Below, in pieces: positions 1 through 7,702 of a DNA stretch of 64,000 bases (its first letter is position 1; each line of letters opens with the position of its first letter). The DNA lies in the NCBI GenBank assembly GCA_963677825.2, contig CAXXEF010000001.1, positions 434,001-498,000 on the forward strand, written 5' to 3'. Under the pieces are notes generated by a model. The model ran no database searches. It had not been told where the DNA came from and saw nothing but the letters and a program-made list of their open reading frames with translations. Origin of the DNA: Sporobacter sp963677825 (lineage in GTDB: Bacteria; Bacillota; Clostridia; Oscillospirales; Oscillospiraceae). Position numbers and translations under genes: made by a program.

Positions 1-453
1 CGACGGTATTTCAAGGCCGTTGGCAACGCGGTTGCGCTCAACGTCGAGATCGTAGCCGCCGCGCCGCTCAAACTCAAACGCGAGCGCGTCGTATTCTTTT
101 AAAAGCTCGGGCGCATCGGACGATGCCATGCGCGTCGTCAGCTCGTCCATCCGCGCACGCATATCCAGCACCGGCTTTTGCGCCGTAGTCAGCACGTCTT
201 CGGTTGTGTAATGGTCCGGATAGACGGGTATCTGCGAGATGAGACCGATGCGTTTATGCTTCGGGATTACGACGTCGCCCTCATCGCTCGACAGCGCGCC
301 GGACAAGATGCGAAACAGCGTGGTCTTACCCGCGCCGTTTTTGCCGAGCAGGCCAACGCGCTCACCTTCGGCTATGTCAAAGGTAAGCCCATCGAGGACG
401 TTGGTACCTTCCTCGAACGCTTTTATGATGTTTTGTACCGAGATATCCGTCAT
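1..453 (-). CDS. ABC-F family ATPase, N-terminal part (cut by window edge)
   Basis: The frame is open from the ATG at 453 to the window edge, so only the first 151 codons are seen. The product begins MTDISVQNIIKAFEEGT and has a Walker A motif GKNGAGKTT near residue 40, a Q-loop region ending ISQIP, and then a charged stretch (DMRARMDELTTRM...FEFERRGGYDLD). This is the insert typical of ABC-F proteins, which carry two fused ATPase domains and no membrane domain. Such proteins act on the ribosome in translation control or antibiotic resistance. The signature motif, second domain and linker lie outside the window, so the subfamily cannot be named. It is divergent from nadB and has its own promoter. 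Confidence 0.85.
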   Translation of the reverse strand, partial: MTDISVQNIIKAFEEGTNVLDGLTFDIAEGERVGLLGKNGAGKTTLFRILSGALSSDEGDVVIPKHKRIGLISQIPVYPDHYTTEDVLTTAQKPVLDMRARMDELTTRMASSDAPELLKEYDALAFEFERRGGYDLDVERNRVANGLEIPS

Positions 454-518
454 GCTTCGCTCCGCTTGCATAATTATTGCAGTTCATACTTTGCCGTTTA
501 AATCGGCTCAACTTTCGT

Positions 519-548
519 ATTATAGCATATAGTTGTTGTTTATCTCAA
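519..548 (-). promoter_or_regulatory. sigma-A promoter for the ABC-F gene
   Basis: On the minus strand TTGAGA (548-543) and TATAAT (524-519) are separated by 18 bases, about 65 bases upstream of the ATG at 453. It overlaps the nadB promoter back to back, so the two -35 regions are almost adjacent. Confidence 0.6.
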
Positions 549-565
549 TGCGCTTATGCTATAAT
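536..565 (+). promoter_or_regulatory. sigma-A promoter for nadB-nadC
   Basis: TTGTTT (536-541) and TATAAT (560-565) are 18 bases apart. The predicted start near 572 gives a leader of about 120 bases before the GTG start of nadB. I see no clear riboswitch or NiaR-type palindrome in the leader. Confidence 0.55.
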
Positions 566-694
566 ACGTGCAACATATCCCGCGCTTATGCCATTTGTCG
601 TCAAAGCGCCGGTAAGTGGCCGTTCTATGAATCCGCTGCTTGAAACAACGGTGTATAAATAGTTGTTTCGTGAAATAATACCCGAGGTGATCGT

Positions 695-2257
695 GTGCGA
701 TTTGCCATTGATGGTTCTGTCAATATTCAAGAGGTCCTGCGTTACGATGTTGTTATCGTCGGTGCGGGACTGGCCGGGCTATATACAGCCCTGAATGTCG
801 ACGACCGATATTCCTGTCTGATTCTGGCTAAGGATCGGATCGATATGTCTAATTCCTGGTTTGCACAGGGCGGCATCGCCGCCGCTATTTCCAGCGAAGA
901 CGCGCCAATGTTCCATTTCGAGGACACGCTGATTGCCGGCGCCGGCCTATGCGACACGGACGCCGTCGGTATGCTTGTTGCCGAGGGGCCGAGCGACATT
1001 AACCGGCTTGTTTCGCTGCGCGTCCCGTTTGACATCAACGAACTGGGCAACCTCCAGATCACACGCGAGGGCGGCCATCGGAAAAACAGGATCGTCCATG
1101 CCGGCGGCGACGCAACGGGCCGTGAAACAGTCAAGGCGCTGGCGCATATCGTTTCACAGCGTCCCAATATCACGTTTAGTGAAAACACTTGTTTTTACGA
1201 TATTCTGCTCGACGGCGACGGCGCGATCAGCGGGCTCATCGCCAAGAAGAATGACAATGCCTTTTTCCGTGTCGATACGACGCGCGTCGTGATCGCCACT
1301 GGCGGTATCGGACAAGTCTATAAATCGACGACCAATCCGGCTGTGGCAACCGGCGACGGTATAGCCGCTGCGATGCGCGCCGGCGCACGGATCAAGAACA
1401 TTGAGTTCATCCAGTTCCATCCGACCGGACTGTGGACGCCGGAGCTTGAAGATCGGGAGTTTCTGATTTCGGAAGCCGTCCGCGGCGAAGGCGGCCTGCT
1501 GAAGAATAAAGACGGCGTCCGTTTCATGGACGGCGCGCACGAGCTTGCTGAGCTCGCCCCGCGTGACATCGTCGCGCGCGCTGTCGTTCAGGAGCTTACA
1601 CGCACCGGACAGGATCACGTTTATGTCGACATCACAGCCAAGGACGAAGAATATTTAAAGCACCGCTTCCCTACCATCTATGAAGAATGCCTCAAACACG
1701 GCATTAACATCGCGCACGACTGGATCCCCGTATGCCCCGTCCAGCATTATCTGATGGGTGGGATCGACACCGACTTAGATGGTCGATCGAACATCCCCGG
1801 TCTGTATGCCGCAGGCGAAGCCGCGCATACCGGCGTACACGGCGCCAACCGACTTGCGTCCAACTCGATGCTGGAGTGCCTTGTGTTCGGCCGTCGCGCC
1901 GCCGAGGACATCAATCAATCACTCGCTTACCGGCCGACCGGTAAACCGGCTGTCGTCCCGGCTATGCCGGTACGCCCGGCATCCAATCTTGATTATGCGG
2001 AAATGCGCCAGCGTATACGCGGTCTGATGAGCCAATACGGCTACGTTGCGCGCAGCGCGTCGGGCATGGAGACGGCTATGACCGAAATCAGTGCGATTCA
2101 GAAGCAGCTGGAGGCTGTTTTTGACGATAGTATTGTGTATCTGGAAATGCTCAACATCGCGGCAATCGCGTTATCGATCCTGACCGCGGCACATGGGCGG
2201 CGTGAGAGCGTCGGATCTCACTTCAGGGAGGATTACTGTAATGAGCCAAACACTTAA
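695..2257 (+). CDS. nadB: L-aspartate oxidase
   Basis: This flavoenzyme oxidises L-aspartate to iminoaspartate, the first step of de novo NAD synthesis. The 520-residue product has the FAD Rossmann motif VIVGAGLAG near residue 20, the active-site region SNSWFAQGGIAAA, HAGGDATGRE, FIQFHPTGL, and the conserved VHGANRLASNSMLECLVFGRRAA segment, all typical of NadB rather than succinate dehydrogenase flavoprotein. Length is normal. The start is GTG at 695, chosen because GAGGTGA lies two bases upstream. It overlaps nadC by 17 bases, so the two are co-transcribed. The usual partner nadA is not in the window, which is unusual for an operon of this type. Confidence 0.95.
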   Translation: MRFAIDGSVNIQEVLRYDVVIVGAGLAGLYTALNVDDRYSCLILAKDRIDMSNSWFAQGGIAAAISSEDAPMFHFEDTLIAGAGLCDTDAVGMLVAEGPSDINRLVSLRVPFDINELGNLQITREGGHRKNRIVHAGGDATGRETVKALAHIVSQRPNITFSENTCFYDILLDGDGAISGLIAKKNDNAFFRVDTTRVVIATGGIGQVYKSTTNPAVATGDGIAAAMRAGARIKNIEFIQFHPTGLWTPELEDREFLISEAVRGEGGLLKNKDGVRFMDGAHELAELAPRDIVARAVVQELTRTGQDHVYVDITAKDEEYLKHRFPTIYEECLKHGINIAHDWIPVCPVQHYLMGGIDTDLDGRSNIPGLYAAGEAAHTGVHGANRLASNSMLECLVFGRRAAEDINQSLAYRPTGKPAVVPAMPVRPASNLDYAEMRQRIRGLMSQYGYVARSASGMETAMTEISAIQKQLEAVFDDSIVYLEMLNIAAIALSILTAAHGRRESVGSHFREDYCNEPNT

Positions 2258-3083
2258 CGCGGCGGCGATCCAAAAGCTGATTACCGACGCGCTCAACGAG
2301 GACATCGGCGCAGGCGACGTCACGACGATTTCCTGCGTTCCGGAGGATGCGACCAGCAAGGCGCGCTTTATTGCCAAGCAACCCGGTGTGATTTGCGGTC
2401 TCGACGTCGCAGCGCGCGTGTTTCACGCGCTTGATCATCGCTTGCGGTTCAAGCCGTATAAAAAAGACGGCGACCGCGTCGCCGCCGGAGATATCGTCGC
2501 CGAGATTGACGGTGCGTCGCGCAGCATCCTGACCGGTGAGCGCACGGCGCTGAATCTGCTGCAGCATTTGTCCGGTATTGCGACGCGCACCAATGACGCC
2601 GTCGAAAAGGTCAAGGACACGAGAACAGAGATCGTCGACACACGTAAAACGACGCCAGGTCTAAGGATGCTCGAAAAATACGCTGTGCGCTGCGGCGGCG
2701 GAAAAAATCACCGTTACGGCCTGTCTGACGGCGTACTCATCAAGGATAACCACATTTCTGCCGCCGGCGGGATAAAAAAAGCCGTTGACGCTGTGCGCAA
2801 AACGGCGCCGCACACGCTGAAAATTGAGGTCGAGACAGAAAATATAAAGCAGATTGATGAGGCGCTGGACGCCGGCGCGGACATCATCATGCTTGACAAT
2901 ATGACGCTCGATCAGATGACCGAGGCTGTCCGCCACATCGCCGGGCGCGCACTCACGGAAGCGTCCGGTAATATGGGCGACAAGGATTTAGCCCAAGTCG
3001 CCGGTACCGGTGTCGACTTTATTTCTATCGGCGCACTTACCCATTCTGTTACAGCGCTTGACATCAGCTTAAAATTCAAATAA
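2241..3083 (+). CDS. nadC: Nicotinate-nucleotide pyrophosphorylase (carboxylating)
   Basis: Quinolinate phosphoribosyltransferase converts quinolinate and PRPP to nicotinate mononucleotide. The 280-residue protein shows the family blocks LNEDIGAGDVTT, ERTALNLLQHLSGIAT, the active-site segment DTRKTTPGLRMLEKYAV, GGGKNHRYGLSDGVLIKDNH, and DIIMLDNM, ending with the substrate-binding block VDFISIGALTHS. The ATG at 2241 was chosen because GGGAGG lies ten bases upstream. An earlier in-frame start at 2193 would lie deep inside nadB and lacks a ribosome site. A strong terminator follows directly. Confidence 0.95.
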   Translation: MSQTLNAAAIQKLITDALNEDIGAGDVTTISCVPEDATSKARFIAKQPGVICGLDVAARVFHALDHRLRFKPYKKDGDRVAAGDIVAEIDGASRSILTGERTALNLLQHLSGIATRTNDAVEKVKDTRTEIVDTRKTTPGLRMLEKYAVRCGGGKNHRYGLSDGVLIKDNHISAAGGIKKAVDAVRKTAPHTLKIEVETENIKQIDEALDAGADIIMLDNMTLDQMTEAVRHIAGRALTEASGNMGDKDLAQVAGTGVDFISIGALTHSVTALDISLKFK

Positions 3084-3095
3084 TAGACCAAAAAG

Positions 3096-3122
3096 AAAAG
3101 CGGGGCGTTTGCCCCGCTTTTT
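3096..3122 (+). terminator. Rho-independent terminator after nadC
   Basis: The stem GCGGGGC/GCCCCGC with loop GTTT is followed by a run of T. It ends the nadB-nadC transcript 13 bases after the nadC stop. Confidence 0.9.
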
Positions 3123-3128
3123 GTGTGC

Positions 3129-3157
3129 TTGACAATCAAGCATCAGGACGATATACT
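3129..3157 (+). promoter_or_regulatory. Consensus sigma-A promoter for the DUF6530 gene
   Basis: A perfect TTGACA (3129-3134), a 17-base spacer and TATACT (3152-3157) lie 33 bases upstream of the ATG. The -10 element overlaps the first of two palindromes. Confidence 0.8.
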
Positions 3158-3182
3158 AATTTAGTAATTTACTAATTTAGTG
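3154..3182 (+). promoter_or_regulatory. Tandem palindromic operator
   Basis: TACTAA-T-TTAGTA (3154-3166) is a perfect inverted repeat. A second copy, TACTAA-T-TTAGT plus one mismatch (3170-3182), starts 16 bases later. Both sit over the -10 box and start site of a consensus promoter, the classic position for repressor binding. The regulator is unknown. Confidence 0.6.
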
Positions 3183-3190
3183 GGGACGAT

Positions 3191-3670
3191 ATGAAAATTC
3201 CAATAAGTCTAAAGCATAAGCCGGTGATCGTTTCGGAAGATTACGATCAAATTGACGGCAAGTACGCCGGGAATACGGACACAATGGGTCTGTCGATTGG
3301 CCTGGCGCAATGGAATGACCGCGGCAAGGTTGACGCGTCGGCAAAAATCTGGCGATACACGGGTGAAAAATGGTCGCGCCAGTCGGAAGAAATGCCGCTG
3401 CACCGCGTGATCGATCTGGCGATGCTGATTTGCCGCTCGATGACGTATCTGCATGACGCCTATAAATATCCAAAGCTATATGATCCCGACAAGCCGGAGA
3501 TCGACAAAATCGCACTGCAGGGCGGCGCGCTGGATATTGCCATTGATACGGACAATCCGATGATTGACGAGGATATCGTCTTGCTGCGTGATGCGCTGAA
3601 AGACGAAGACGAACGCCTGAGCGAACGGCTGCACCGGCTGTCTGCGATGCTGCAGGAAATGGGGTACTGA
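3191..3670 (+). CDS. DUF6530 family protein
   Basis: The 159-residue soluble protein has no signal peptide or membrane segment. It starts MKIPISLKHKPVIVSEDYDQI and contains LSIGLAQWNDRGKVDASAKIWRY, then a helical segment rich in Asp/Glu. I recognise it as the DUF6530 type found in many Firmicutes, whose role is not known. The start follows GGGGA. It is separated by two bases from a GIY-YIG gene and both share a strong promoter covered by palindromes, so the pair is probably repressed under most conditions. Confidence 0.65.
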   Translation: MKIPISLKHKPVIVSEDYDQIDGKYAGNTDTMGLSIGLAQWNDRGKVDASAKIWRYTGEKWSRQSEEMPLHRVIDLAMLICRSMTYLHDAYKYPKLYDPDKPEIDKIALQGGALDIAIDTDNPMIDEDIVLLRDALKDEDERLSERLHRLSAMLQEMGY

Positions 3671-3672
3671 AC

Positions 3673-4020
3673 ATGACCGATAAAACCGAAAGAAAAAAAC
3701 AGATTGCCGACTACAAACAGCGTACAATTACAGGCGGGGTCTATGTTATACACAACACACAAAACGATAAAATCTGGCTCGACTGCTCCGCCGATATTGC
3801 CGCTGTTCAAAACCGCTTTGAATTCTCAAAGCAAACCGGCTCGTGCATCTATCTAACATTCCGCACCGACTGGGACAAGTTCGGGCAGGACGCTTTTACG
3901 CTTGAAGTGCTCGAAACGCTTGACAAAACCGATAAACAGACGGATACGCAGTTTATGGACGATCTATTCACGCTCAAAGACATTTGGTCAGAAAAGCTCA
4001 GCAGCGCCGATTTTTATTAA
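3673..4020 (+). CDS. GIY-YIG nuclease family protein (degenerate YIG motif)
   Basis: The 115-residue protein begins with a basic helix, then ITGGVYVIHNTQNDKIWLDCSADI, which matches the GIY half of the GIY-YIG fold. The second motif is not a clean YIG. An Arg follows in AVQNRFEF, and the usual acidic residue appears in DAFTLEVLE, preceded by the DW-FG block of this subgroup. Small proteins of this type are common in Clostridia and usually lack a proven nuclease activity. The gene is two bases after the DUF6530 gene, and its last codons form the left arm of the operon terminator. Confidence 0.7.
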   Translation: MTDKTERKKQIADYKQRTITGGVYVIHNTQNDKIWLDCSADIAAVQNRFEFSKQTGSCIYLTFRTDWDKFGQDAFTLEVLETLDKTDKQTDTQFMDDLFTLKDIWSEKLSSADFY

Positions 4021-4040
4021 TCGGCGCTGTCCCTTTTTTT
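4002..4040 (+). terminator. Terminator overlapping the GIY-YIG stop
   Basis: CAGCGCCGAT (4002-4011) pairs with ATCGGCGCTG (4020-4029), followed by a run of seven T. The left arm lies inside the coding region. Confidence 0.85.
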
Positions 4041-4111
4041 AAGCCATGCATTAGTGACACAAACGCGCCTGCGCTCATACGATAGAACGTATGTGAAGCG
4101 AGGTGAGTCAC

Positions 4112-4258
4112 TTGTTCGGTAACAACGATCTCTTTACGACCGCTATTGTCGCCATCGTCCTACTGTGCCTGATCAATTGCTGCTGCTGTGGAAATAACAA
4201 CGGCCTGGCCGATGTCGCCGGCGTCGCCGGTGCATCGACCGGTAAAAACGGCTGCTGA
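4112..4258 (+). CDS. Small hydrophobic Cys-rich protein (48 aa)
   Basis: A TTG start at 4112 follows GAGGTGA at six bases. The 48-residue product has a hydrophobic helix (LFTTAIVAIVLLCLI) leading into NCCCCGNNN, a Gly/Ala/Val-rich part and a terminal GC. It resembles the small high-cysteine proteins often annotated as chorion class HCB protein 13 in Clostridia. I infer a membrane or spore-coat associated peptide, but function is unknown. It stands alone between two terminators. An alternative in-frame GTG at 4103 overlaps the ribosome site and is less likely. Confidence 0.55.
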   Translation: MFGNNDLFTTAIVAIVLLCLINCCCCGNNNGLADVAGVAGASTGKNGC

Positions 4259-4395
4259 TCTTACACAAACTTGGCGAAAACGGTACAAAGGATTCAGGCT
4301 GCGTTCAGAACAGCTTCAGCCGTCGGATATTTACATATGGAAATACGGCGTTTCGCTCATATCCGGTTGCAGGCTGAACAGCCACAAGCCCTCGC

Positions 4396-4429
4396 AAAAA
4401 AAGAAAGCGGGTCTTCCCCGCTTTCTTTT
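4396..4429. terminator. Terminator, works for fba on the minus strand
   Basis: AAAGAAAGCGGG and CCCGCTTTCTTT form a hairpin flanked by A and T runs on both sides, so it can stop both the small plus-strand gene and fba. Confidence 0.8.
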
Positions 4430-4436
4430 TATTTTG

Positions 4437-5372
4437 TTACGCCTTGCCGTCACAGCCGAGCACGTCGACGATTTTGTGCTTTACGAGTGTCCGGATGTTG
4501 TCGCGTGCCGGCGACAAAAACTGCCGCGGATCAAAGTGCGACGGGTTTTCGGCCAGATGCTGCCGCACGCCGGCTGTCATCGCCAGGCGCAGGTCGGAGT
4601 CGATGTTAATCTTGCATACGGCCATGCGCGCCGCCTGACGGAGCATGTCCTCCGGGATGCCGATGGCGTCCGGCATGTTGCCGCCGTTGGCGTTGATCGT
4701 TTGGACGTATTCCGGCACCACGCTCGACGCGCCGTGCAGTACAATCGGAAAGCCCGGCAGCCGACGGCTGACTTCTTCCAGAATATCAAAGCGCAAACGC
4801 GGCTTTTGCCCGGGCTTGAACTTATACGCGCCGTGGCTTGTCCCGATGGCGATGGCCAGAGAGTCGACGCCAGTGCGTGTGACGAATTCCTCGACCTCGT
4901 CCGGCTGCGTGAAGCTCGCGTCCTCGTCGGTGACGTTGACATCGTCTTCAATACCGGCGAGCTTGCCCAGCTCCCCTTCGACGACGACACCGCGCGCGTG
5001 CGCGTAGTCGACGACGCGCCGCGTCAGTTCAATGTTATCTTCAAAGCTATGCTTGGATCCGTCGATCATGACAGACGAAAAGCCGCCGTCAATACAGTCT
5101 TTGCAGATGTCAAAGTCGGCACCGTGGTCGAGATGCACGACGATGGGCAGGTTCGTATCCTCCAGTGCCGCGTCGATCAGCTTCATCAGATAGACATGCT
5201 TGGCGTATTTACGCGCGCCGGCGGACACCTGCAGGATCAGCGGTGCGCTGACCTCTTTAGCAGCTTCGGTGATCCCCTGCACGATCTCCATGTTATTGAC
5301 ATTGAACGCGCCGATGGCGTAACCGCCCTCGTACGCTTTTTTGAACATCTCGGTGGATGTGACAATCGGCAT
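4437..5372 (-). CDS. fba: Class II fructose-bisphosphate aldolase
   Basis: This zinc enzyme splits fructose 1,6-bisphosphate into dihydroxyacetone phosphate and glyceraldehyde 3-phosphate. The 311-residue TIM barrel has GAFNVNNMEIVQ, the metal-binding HLDHG at about 80-84, SVMIDGSKHSFEDNI, VEGELGKLAG, and the C-terminal HGASSVV and KINIDSDLRLA blocks. The start MPIVTSTEMF at 5372 was chosen for the AAAGGGG ribosome site. An upstream in-frame ATG at 5402 has none. It is divergent from the phosphofructokinase gene, so two consecutive glycolytic steps share one intergenic region. Confidence 0.93.
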   Translation of the reverse strand: MPIVTSTEMFKKAYEGGYAIGAFNVNNMEIVQGITEAAKEVSAPLILQVSAGARKYAKHVYLMKLIDAALEDTNLPIVVHLDHGADFDICKDCIDGGFSSVMIDGSKHSFEDNIELTRRVVDYAHARGVVVEGELGKLAGIEDDVNVTDEDASFTQPDEVEEFVTRTGVDSLAIAIGTSHGAYKFKPGQKPRLRFDILEEVSRRLPGFPIVLHGASSVVPEYVQTINANGGNMPDAIGIPEDMLRQAARMAVCKINIDSDLRLAMTAGVRQHLAENPSHFDPRQFLSPARDNIRTLVKHKIVDVLGCDGKA

Positions 5373-5436
5373 AATATTATCCCCTTTCGTTTCCGCCATC
5401 ATGGCAGAAGGTATCTTCCATTATTCAGCTTGTACT

Positions 5437-5464
5437 ATTCTATCACAAATGAGGCTCATTTCAA
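5437..5464 (-). promoter_or_regulatory. Promoter for fba
   Basis: On the minus strand TTGAAA and TAGAAT are 16 bases apart, about 65 bases upstream of the chosen start. Confidence 0.55.
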
Positions 5465-5497
5465 GAAAAACGAACGTCAAGGCCGGTATATTACAGT

Positions 5498-5526
5498 TTG
5501 ATTTTAGACGGCCGCTGTGATATTAT
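5498..5526 (+). promoter_or_regulatory. Promoter for the phosphofructokinase gene
   Basis: TTGATT (5498-5503) and TATTAT (5521-5526) are separated by 17 bases. The leader is short and carries CGGAGG before the ATG at 5563. Confidence 0.65.
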
Positions 5527-5562
5527 TTAATACAATAAAGCGTAATATACCGGAGGTTCACA

Positions 5563-6804
5563 ATGACAGATAAACTCATCGGCGGATGTATTTTTGCCCA
5601 GTCCGGCGGACCGACTGCCGTCATCAACGCCAGCGCCTACGGCGTGATTAAAACAGCACTTGAAGCACCGGAAATCACCCACGTTTACGGCGCGGCGCAC
5701 GGCATTACAGGCATTTTAGATAATATGCTGTACGACATGGGTCAAGAAGACCCAAAAGAGCTTGAACTGCTCGTTAATACGCCGTCATCTGCACTCGGAT
5801 CGTGCCGGTACAAGCTGGCGGATCCCGAAAAGGATGACACGGATTACATAAAGATCCTCGATACGTTTAAGAAGCACAATATCCGCTACTTCTTTTATAA
5901 TGGCGGCAATGATTCGATGGACACCTGTAATAAGGTCAGCCACTATTTACAGCAGGCTGGCTGGGACTGCCGTGTCATCGGTATTCCGAAAACGATTGAC
6001 AATGACCTGTTCGGCACCGACCACTGCCCCGGCTACGGCAGCGCCGCAAAATATATCGCCACAAGCGTCGCGGAAATCTGCAAGGATACCCACGTGTACG
6101 ACGTCGGTACGATCACGGTTGTTGAAATCATGGGCCGCCATGCCGGCTGGCTGACGGCCGCGTCGGCACTGGCGTCGATCTCGTGCGCGCAGCCGGACCT
6201 TATCTATCTGCCGGAGGTCGTGTTTGACGTCGAGCAATTCCTGGAGGATGTAACAACGATCTTTGCGCAAAAGAATAAGTGCCTGATCGCCGTGTCGGAA
6301 GGCGTGCGCGATGAGGACGGCGCGTTCATATCCGAGGCCAAGCAGTCCGCGACTGACGGCTTCGGCCACGCACAGCTCGGCGGCCTTGCGATGACGCTGG
6401 CGGGTCTCATTAAGCTGCGCACCGACTCCAAGGTGCGCGGGATCGAGCTGAGCCTGCTGCAGCGCTGCGGCGCGCATCTGGCTTCCCAAACCGACATTGA
6501 CGAAGCGTTCATGGCCGGAAAATTCGCCGTTGAACAGGCGCTCGCCGGTCACACCGGCAAGATGGCGGCGTTCGAGCGCATCGATCATAACGGGCAGTAC
6601 GGCTGCAAGATGATTTTGCAGCCGCTGTCGATCGTCGCCAACGTGGAAAAGAAGGTGCCTCGTGAATGGATCAATGAAGCCGGTAACAACATCCTCGATC
6701 CGTTTTTGGAGTACGCACTGCCGCTTGTCCAAGGTGAAAATACACGAGCACTGGAGTTCGGCTTGCCGCGGTTCGCGCAGCTGAAAAAAATACCTGTCGC
6801 CTAA
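5563..6804 (+). CDS. pfp: 6-phosphofructokinase, PPi-dependent type
   Basis: It phosphorylates fructose 6-phosphate in glycolysis. The 413-residue protein has SGGPTAVINAS near residue 14, GGNDS at 114-118 and PKTIDND at 142-148, then MGRHAGW. In this family an Asp in the GGxDS motif and a Lys in PKTIDND mark the pyrophosphate-using enzymes, where ATP enzymes have Gly. I therefore infer diphosphate:fructose-6-phosphate phosphotransferase activity, reversible and ATP-sparing. Length fits the clade of about 410 residues. Strong CGGAGG ribosome site. Confidence 0.9.
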   Translation: MTDKLIGGCIFAQSGGPTAVINASAYGVIKTALEAPEITHVYGAAHGITGILDNMLYDMGQEDPKELELLVNTPSSALGSCRYKLADPEKDDTDYIKILDTFKKHNIRYFFYNGGNDSMDTCNKVSHYLQQAGWDCRVIGIPKTIDNDLFGTDHCPGYGSAAKYIATSVAEICKDTHVYDVGTITVVEIMGRHAGWLTAASALASISCAQPDLIYLPEVVFDVEQFLEDVTTIFAQKNKCLIAVSEGVRDEDGAFISEAKQSATDGFGHAQLGGLAMTLAGLIKLRTDSKVRGIELSLLQRCGAHLASQTDIDEAFMAGKFAVEQALAGHTGKMAAFERIDHNGQYGCKMILQPLSIVANVEKKVPREWINEAGNNILDPFLEYALPLVQGENTRALEFGLPRFAQLKKIPVA

Positions 6805-6860
6805 ACCGTATACCATCGCCGTGACTAGCGGCGAAGAAATTATAGACGGGGGTTACTAAC

Positions 6861-7649
6861 ATGCACATCACGTCCATGGAAAACGCGTTCTCGCTTAAAG
6901 GGAAAAATGCCATTGTGACCGGCGGCAACAAGGGCATCGGCCTGGGTATTGTACAAGCATTGGCGCATCAAGGTGCAAGCGTTGCGATTTTTGCGCGTGA
7001 CGAAGCGGCCGCCGCCGACGTCATCGCGGAGCTCAGTGGCAAGTACGACGGCAAATTCTCGTTTTATAAAACGGATATTTCCAGTATGGACAGCTGTAAG
7101 GCTTCTGTCGACCAATGCGTCGCCGATTACGGCTCGGTTGACATACTGGTCAACAACGCGGGCGTTGCTGCCGGCGGGCTTTTACTGGACATGGACGAGG
7201 ACCTATCCTCTTGGTATCACTGCTTTGACATTGATCTTAACGGTGCAGTACGCATGTGCTATAACGTTTGCAAATACATGCGTGACGCCGGAAATGGCGG
7301 CCGCGTGATTAACATCACCTCTAACGCCGGTGATATCGTCAACGTACCGCTGCTGACGTCCTACGCGGCGGCCAAGGCGGCGCTGAATCATTTTACTCGC
7401 TGCTTTGCGATCGAGATGGCGCCTCACGGCGTACGCGTCAATGCCATCGCGCCTGGTTTCACGCTTTCAAACTTCGCCAAAGCCATACCTGAGGATTTAA
7501 AGGCTGAAATGTGCAAAGAGATCCCCATCGGCCGCTTTGCCGAGGCCGTTGAAATCGGCGCGTTGGCCGCCTATCTGGCCAGCGACGCGTCCGACGCCGT
7601 CACCGGCGCCGTCTTTACTGCCGACGGCGGCTATTCCCTGGCGCACTGA
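6861..7649 (+). CDS. SDR family oxidoreductase
   Basis: A 262-residue classical short-chain dehydrogenase. It has the nucleotide-binding TGGNKGIG motif near residue 21, NNAGVAAGG, the catalytic Ser in ITSNAG, the Tyr-Lys pair in SYAAAKAAL, and a C-terminal end GAVFTADGGYSLAH. It resembles gluconate 5-dehydrogenase and related sugar-alcohol enzymes, but the substrate cannot be read from sequence. The start follows GGGGG at eight bases. It lies 56 bases after the phosphofructokinase gene and could be read from the same transcript. Confidence 0.85.
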   Translation: MHITSMENAFSLKGKNAIVTGGNKGIGLGIVQALAHQGASVAIFARDEAAAADVIAELSGKYDGKFSFYKTDISSMDSCKASVDQCVADYGSVDILVNNAGVAAGGLLLDMDEDLSSWYHCFDIDLNGAVRMCYNVCKYMRDAGNGGRVINITSNAGDIVNVPLLTSYAAAKAALNHFTRCFAIEMAPHGVRVNAIAPGFTLSNFAKAIPEDLKAEMCKEIPIGRFAEAVEIGALAAYLASDASDAVTGAVFTADGGYSLAH

Positions 7650-7702
7650 ACCGATCAAGGGCTTATTAATAATCATGTCGTCAGGACTATGGGGAGCACT
7701 GA

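Noticed and set aside
4188..5501. A 437-codon plus-strand frame across fba
   Set aside because: It lies opposite the clear aldolase gene, has no ribosome site, and is a codon-bias shadow.
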